From positions 1-15,225 of the forward strand of contig CAIMWY010000352.1 in NCBI GenBank assembly GCA_903845315.1: 15,225 nt of DNA, read 5' to 3'. Shown here in pieces: positions 14,100 through 15,225 of the stretch. Position numbers and translations under genes: made by a program. The stretch comes from an uncultured Burkholderiales bacterium (lineage in GTDB: Bacteria > Pseudomonadota > Gammaproteobacteria > Burkholderiales > Burkholderiaceae). Below the pieces are notes generated by a model that saw only the letters and a program-made list of their open reading frames with translations, had not been told where the DNA came from and did no database searches. Each line of letters opens with the position of its first letter. Within the stretch, counting starts at the first letter, position 1.

Positions 14100-14894
14100 A
14101 TGACGCAATTTTTGAAAACAGAGCGCGAAGGCGCTGTATTGATCTTGACCATGAACCAACCCGAAACGCGCAATGCGCTCACGGGCAATACCGCCGTGCA
14201 AGAGTTTGTGCAAGCCTGCGACGCGATTCGCCTAGACCCGTCCATCCGCTGCGTGATCTTGACTGGCGCAGGCCCCGTGTTCAGCTCGGGCGGCAACGTC
14301 AAAGACATGCAACGGTTTTTCAACGAACAGTTGTCGCCCGACACCATCCGCGAGGAATACCGAAACGGCATTCAGCGTTTGCCCAAAGCCCTCTACAACT
14401 TGGATGTCCCGGTGATTGCGGCCATCAACGGTCCAGCCATTGGTGCGGGCTTGGATTTGACCTGCATGTGCGACATGCGCATTGCGTCTGACAAAGCCAC
14501 CTTTGCTGAAAGTTTTGTCAAAGTAGGCATCGTGCCTGGGGACGGTGGCGCTTGGCTGTTGCCGCGTGTGGTAGGTATTTCCAAAGCCAGCGAAATGGCG
14601 TTTACGGGCGAGTCCTTGACAGCACAAGAAGCCTTGTCGTGCGGCTTGGTGTCACGGGTGGTGGCGCACGACACACTGCTCGACGAAGCGCGCAAACTGG
14701 CCGCCAAAATTGTGGTCAATCCGGGTGGCGTGCTGCGCATGACCAAGCGACTGCTGCGCGAGGGTGAACGCAGCTCTTTGGAGTCCTTGCTTGAACTGTC
14801 TGCAGGCTACCAAGCCATTGCCCACATGACGCCTGATCACCACGAAGCCGTGCGTGCGTTTGTGGAAAAGCGGCCCCCAAAATTCAGCAACTGA
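14100..14894 (+). CDS. Enoyl-CoA hydratase/isomerase (crotonase) family protein
   Basis: This 264-residue crotonase would bind an acyl-CoA and hydrate or isomerise it. The oxyanion-hole segments are FSSGGNVKDM (61-70) and GPAIGAGLDLTCMCD (111-125). The two classical hydratase glutamates (rat Glu144 and Glu164) align with D119 (GLDL) and F139 (ESFVKVG), with E137 and D148 (PGDGG) nearby. This is unlike a standard hydratase and closer to isomerase-type members, so the reaction is uncertain. The C-terminal helices follow, with EAVRAFVEKRPPKF at the end. AGGA at 14089-14092 lies 7 bases before the ATG. It is the last gene of the catabolic unit after the dehydrogenase pair, the normal beta-oxidation order. 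Confidence 0.95.
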   Translation: MTQFLKTEREGAVLILTMNQPETRNALTGNTAVQEFVQACDAIRLDPSIRCVILTGAGPVFSSGGNVKDMQRFFNEQLSPDTIREEYRNGIQRLPKALYNLDVPVIAAINGPAIGAGLDLTCMCDMRIASDKATFAESFVKVGIVPGDGGAWLLPRVVGISKASEMAFTGESLTAQEALSCGLVSRVVAHDTLLDEARKLAAKIVVNPGGVLRMTKRLLREGERSSLESLLELSAGYQAIAHMTPDHHEAVRAFVEKRPPKFSN

Positions 14895-14992
14895 TGCACA
14901 TGCGCAATCCGTAACCTTGGCGAGCCTGCTTTGTGTTTAGACTCCTGCACACCTCACATGGCACACCTTGTACCGATCAAAGAAAGGTTTTT

Positions 14993-15225
14993 ATGATGAT
15001 TACCCAGCGTCAACTATTGAATTTTATTTTTGTGGGCCTCAGTGCTTTGGTGCTCAGCCCATTCGCTTCTTGGGCGCAGGGCTATCCAAACAAACCTGTC
15101 AAAGTCATCGTGACATTTCCGCCTGGGGGGACGCCAGATATATACGGTCGAATTTTGTCGCAAGAGTTGAGTAATTTGTGGAAGCAATCGGTCTTGGTGG
15201 AAAACAAAACCGGTGCCAGCGGCAC
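14993..15225 (+). CDS. Bug/TctC-family periplasmic solute receptor (3' end outside window)
   Basis: The first 77 codons of a fourth Bug receptor run off the window end. A signal peptide (MMITQRQLLNFIFVGLSALV, cleavage near SWA/QGYP) is followed by the family start GYPNKPVKVIVTFPPGGTPD and VLVENKTGASG. AAAGG at 14983-14987 lies 5 bases before the ATG at 14993 and 8 before the ATG at 14996; either may be used. A 98-base gap separates it from the crotonase. No promoter or terminator is convincing in that gap, so it could belong to the same unit or begin another. Confidence 0.9.
   Translation, partial: MMITQRQLLNFIFVGLSALVLSPFASWAQGYPNKPVKVIVTFPPGGTPDIYGRILSQELSNLWKQSVLVENKTGASG

Noticed and set aside
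14895..14992. Possible terminator or promoter between the crotonase and the last Bug gene
   Set aside because: No stem-loop with a T-run and no acceptable -35/-10 pair could be found by eye.
14968..15174. A 68-codon plus-strand frame at the right edge
   Set aside because: It overlaps in another frame a better-supported Bug receptor start with a ribosome binding site, signal peptide and family motifs.

Overview
The window looks like a chromosomal catabolic region of a betaproteobacterium, most likely Burkholderiales and plausibly Comamonadaceae. The reasons are the density of Bug/TctC-type periplasmic solute receptors (four here), the side-by-side family III CoA-transferases, acyl-CoA dehydrogenases and crotonases, the roughly 60% G+C of most genes, and heavy TTG leucine use. 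The genus assignment is inference. No tRNA, rRNA, CRISPR array, transposase or phage gene was seen.

Layout. (1) 1-2795, plus strand: the large molybdopterin subunit and the small 2x[2Fe-2S] subunit of a xanthine-dehydrogenase-family hydroxylase. The large-subunit frame is open to base 1, so its start codon lies just outside the window. (2) 2776-3684, minus strand: a LysR-type regulator, convergent with the hydroxylase and overlapping it by 20 bases. (3) 3788-4117, plus strand: a small secreted protein with four cysteines after its signal peptide, of unknown function. (4) 4173-6659, minus strand: a three-gene catabolic unit, read as FAH-family hydrolase/decarboxylase, Bug receptor, VOC-superfamily protein. 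It appears poorer in G+C than its surroundings. (5) 6660-6939: a divergent, AT-rich intergenic region. (6) 6940-14894, plus strand: a tightly packed eight-gene unit, read as CoA-transferase, MaoC-fold protein, Bug receptor, Bug receptor, CoA-transferase, two acyl-CoA dehydrogenase subunits, crotonase. (7) 14993 to the end: the first part of a fourth Bug receptor.

How the genes could work together (inference). An organic acid captured by the Bug receptors would enter by a tripartite tricarboxylate transporter whose membrane subunits are not in this window. A CoA-transferase would activate it to a CoA thioester, the paired acyl-CoA dehydrogenase would desaturate it, and the crotonase would hydrate or isomerise the product. 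The hydroxylase, FAH and VOC genes suggest that aromatic or heterocyclic acids are handled nearby. The substrate cannot be read from the sequence.

The most interesting points are departures from family norms. The MaoC-fold protein lacks the hydratase Asp/His pair. The crotonase has Asp and Phe where the two classical glutamates belong. The acyl-CoA dehydrogenase is split between an apparently active and an apparently degenerate subunit. Together these make the 6.9-14.9 kb unit a reasonable candidate for an uncharacterised acid-degradation pathway.
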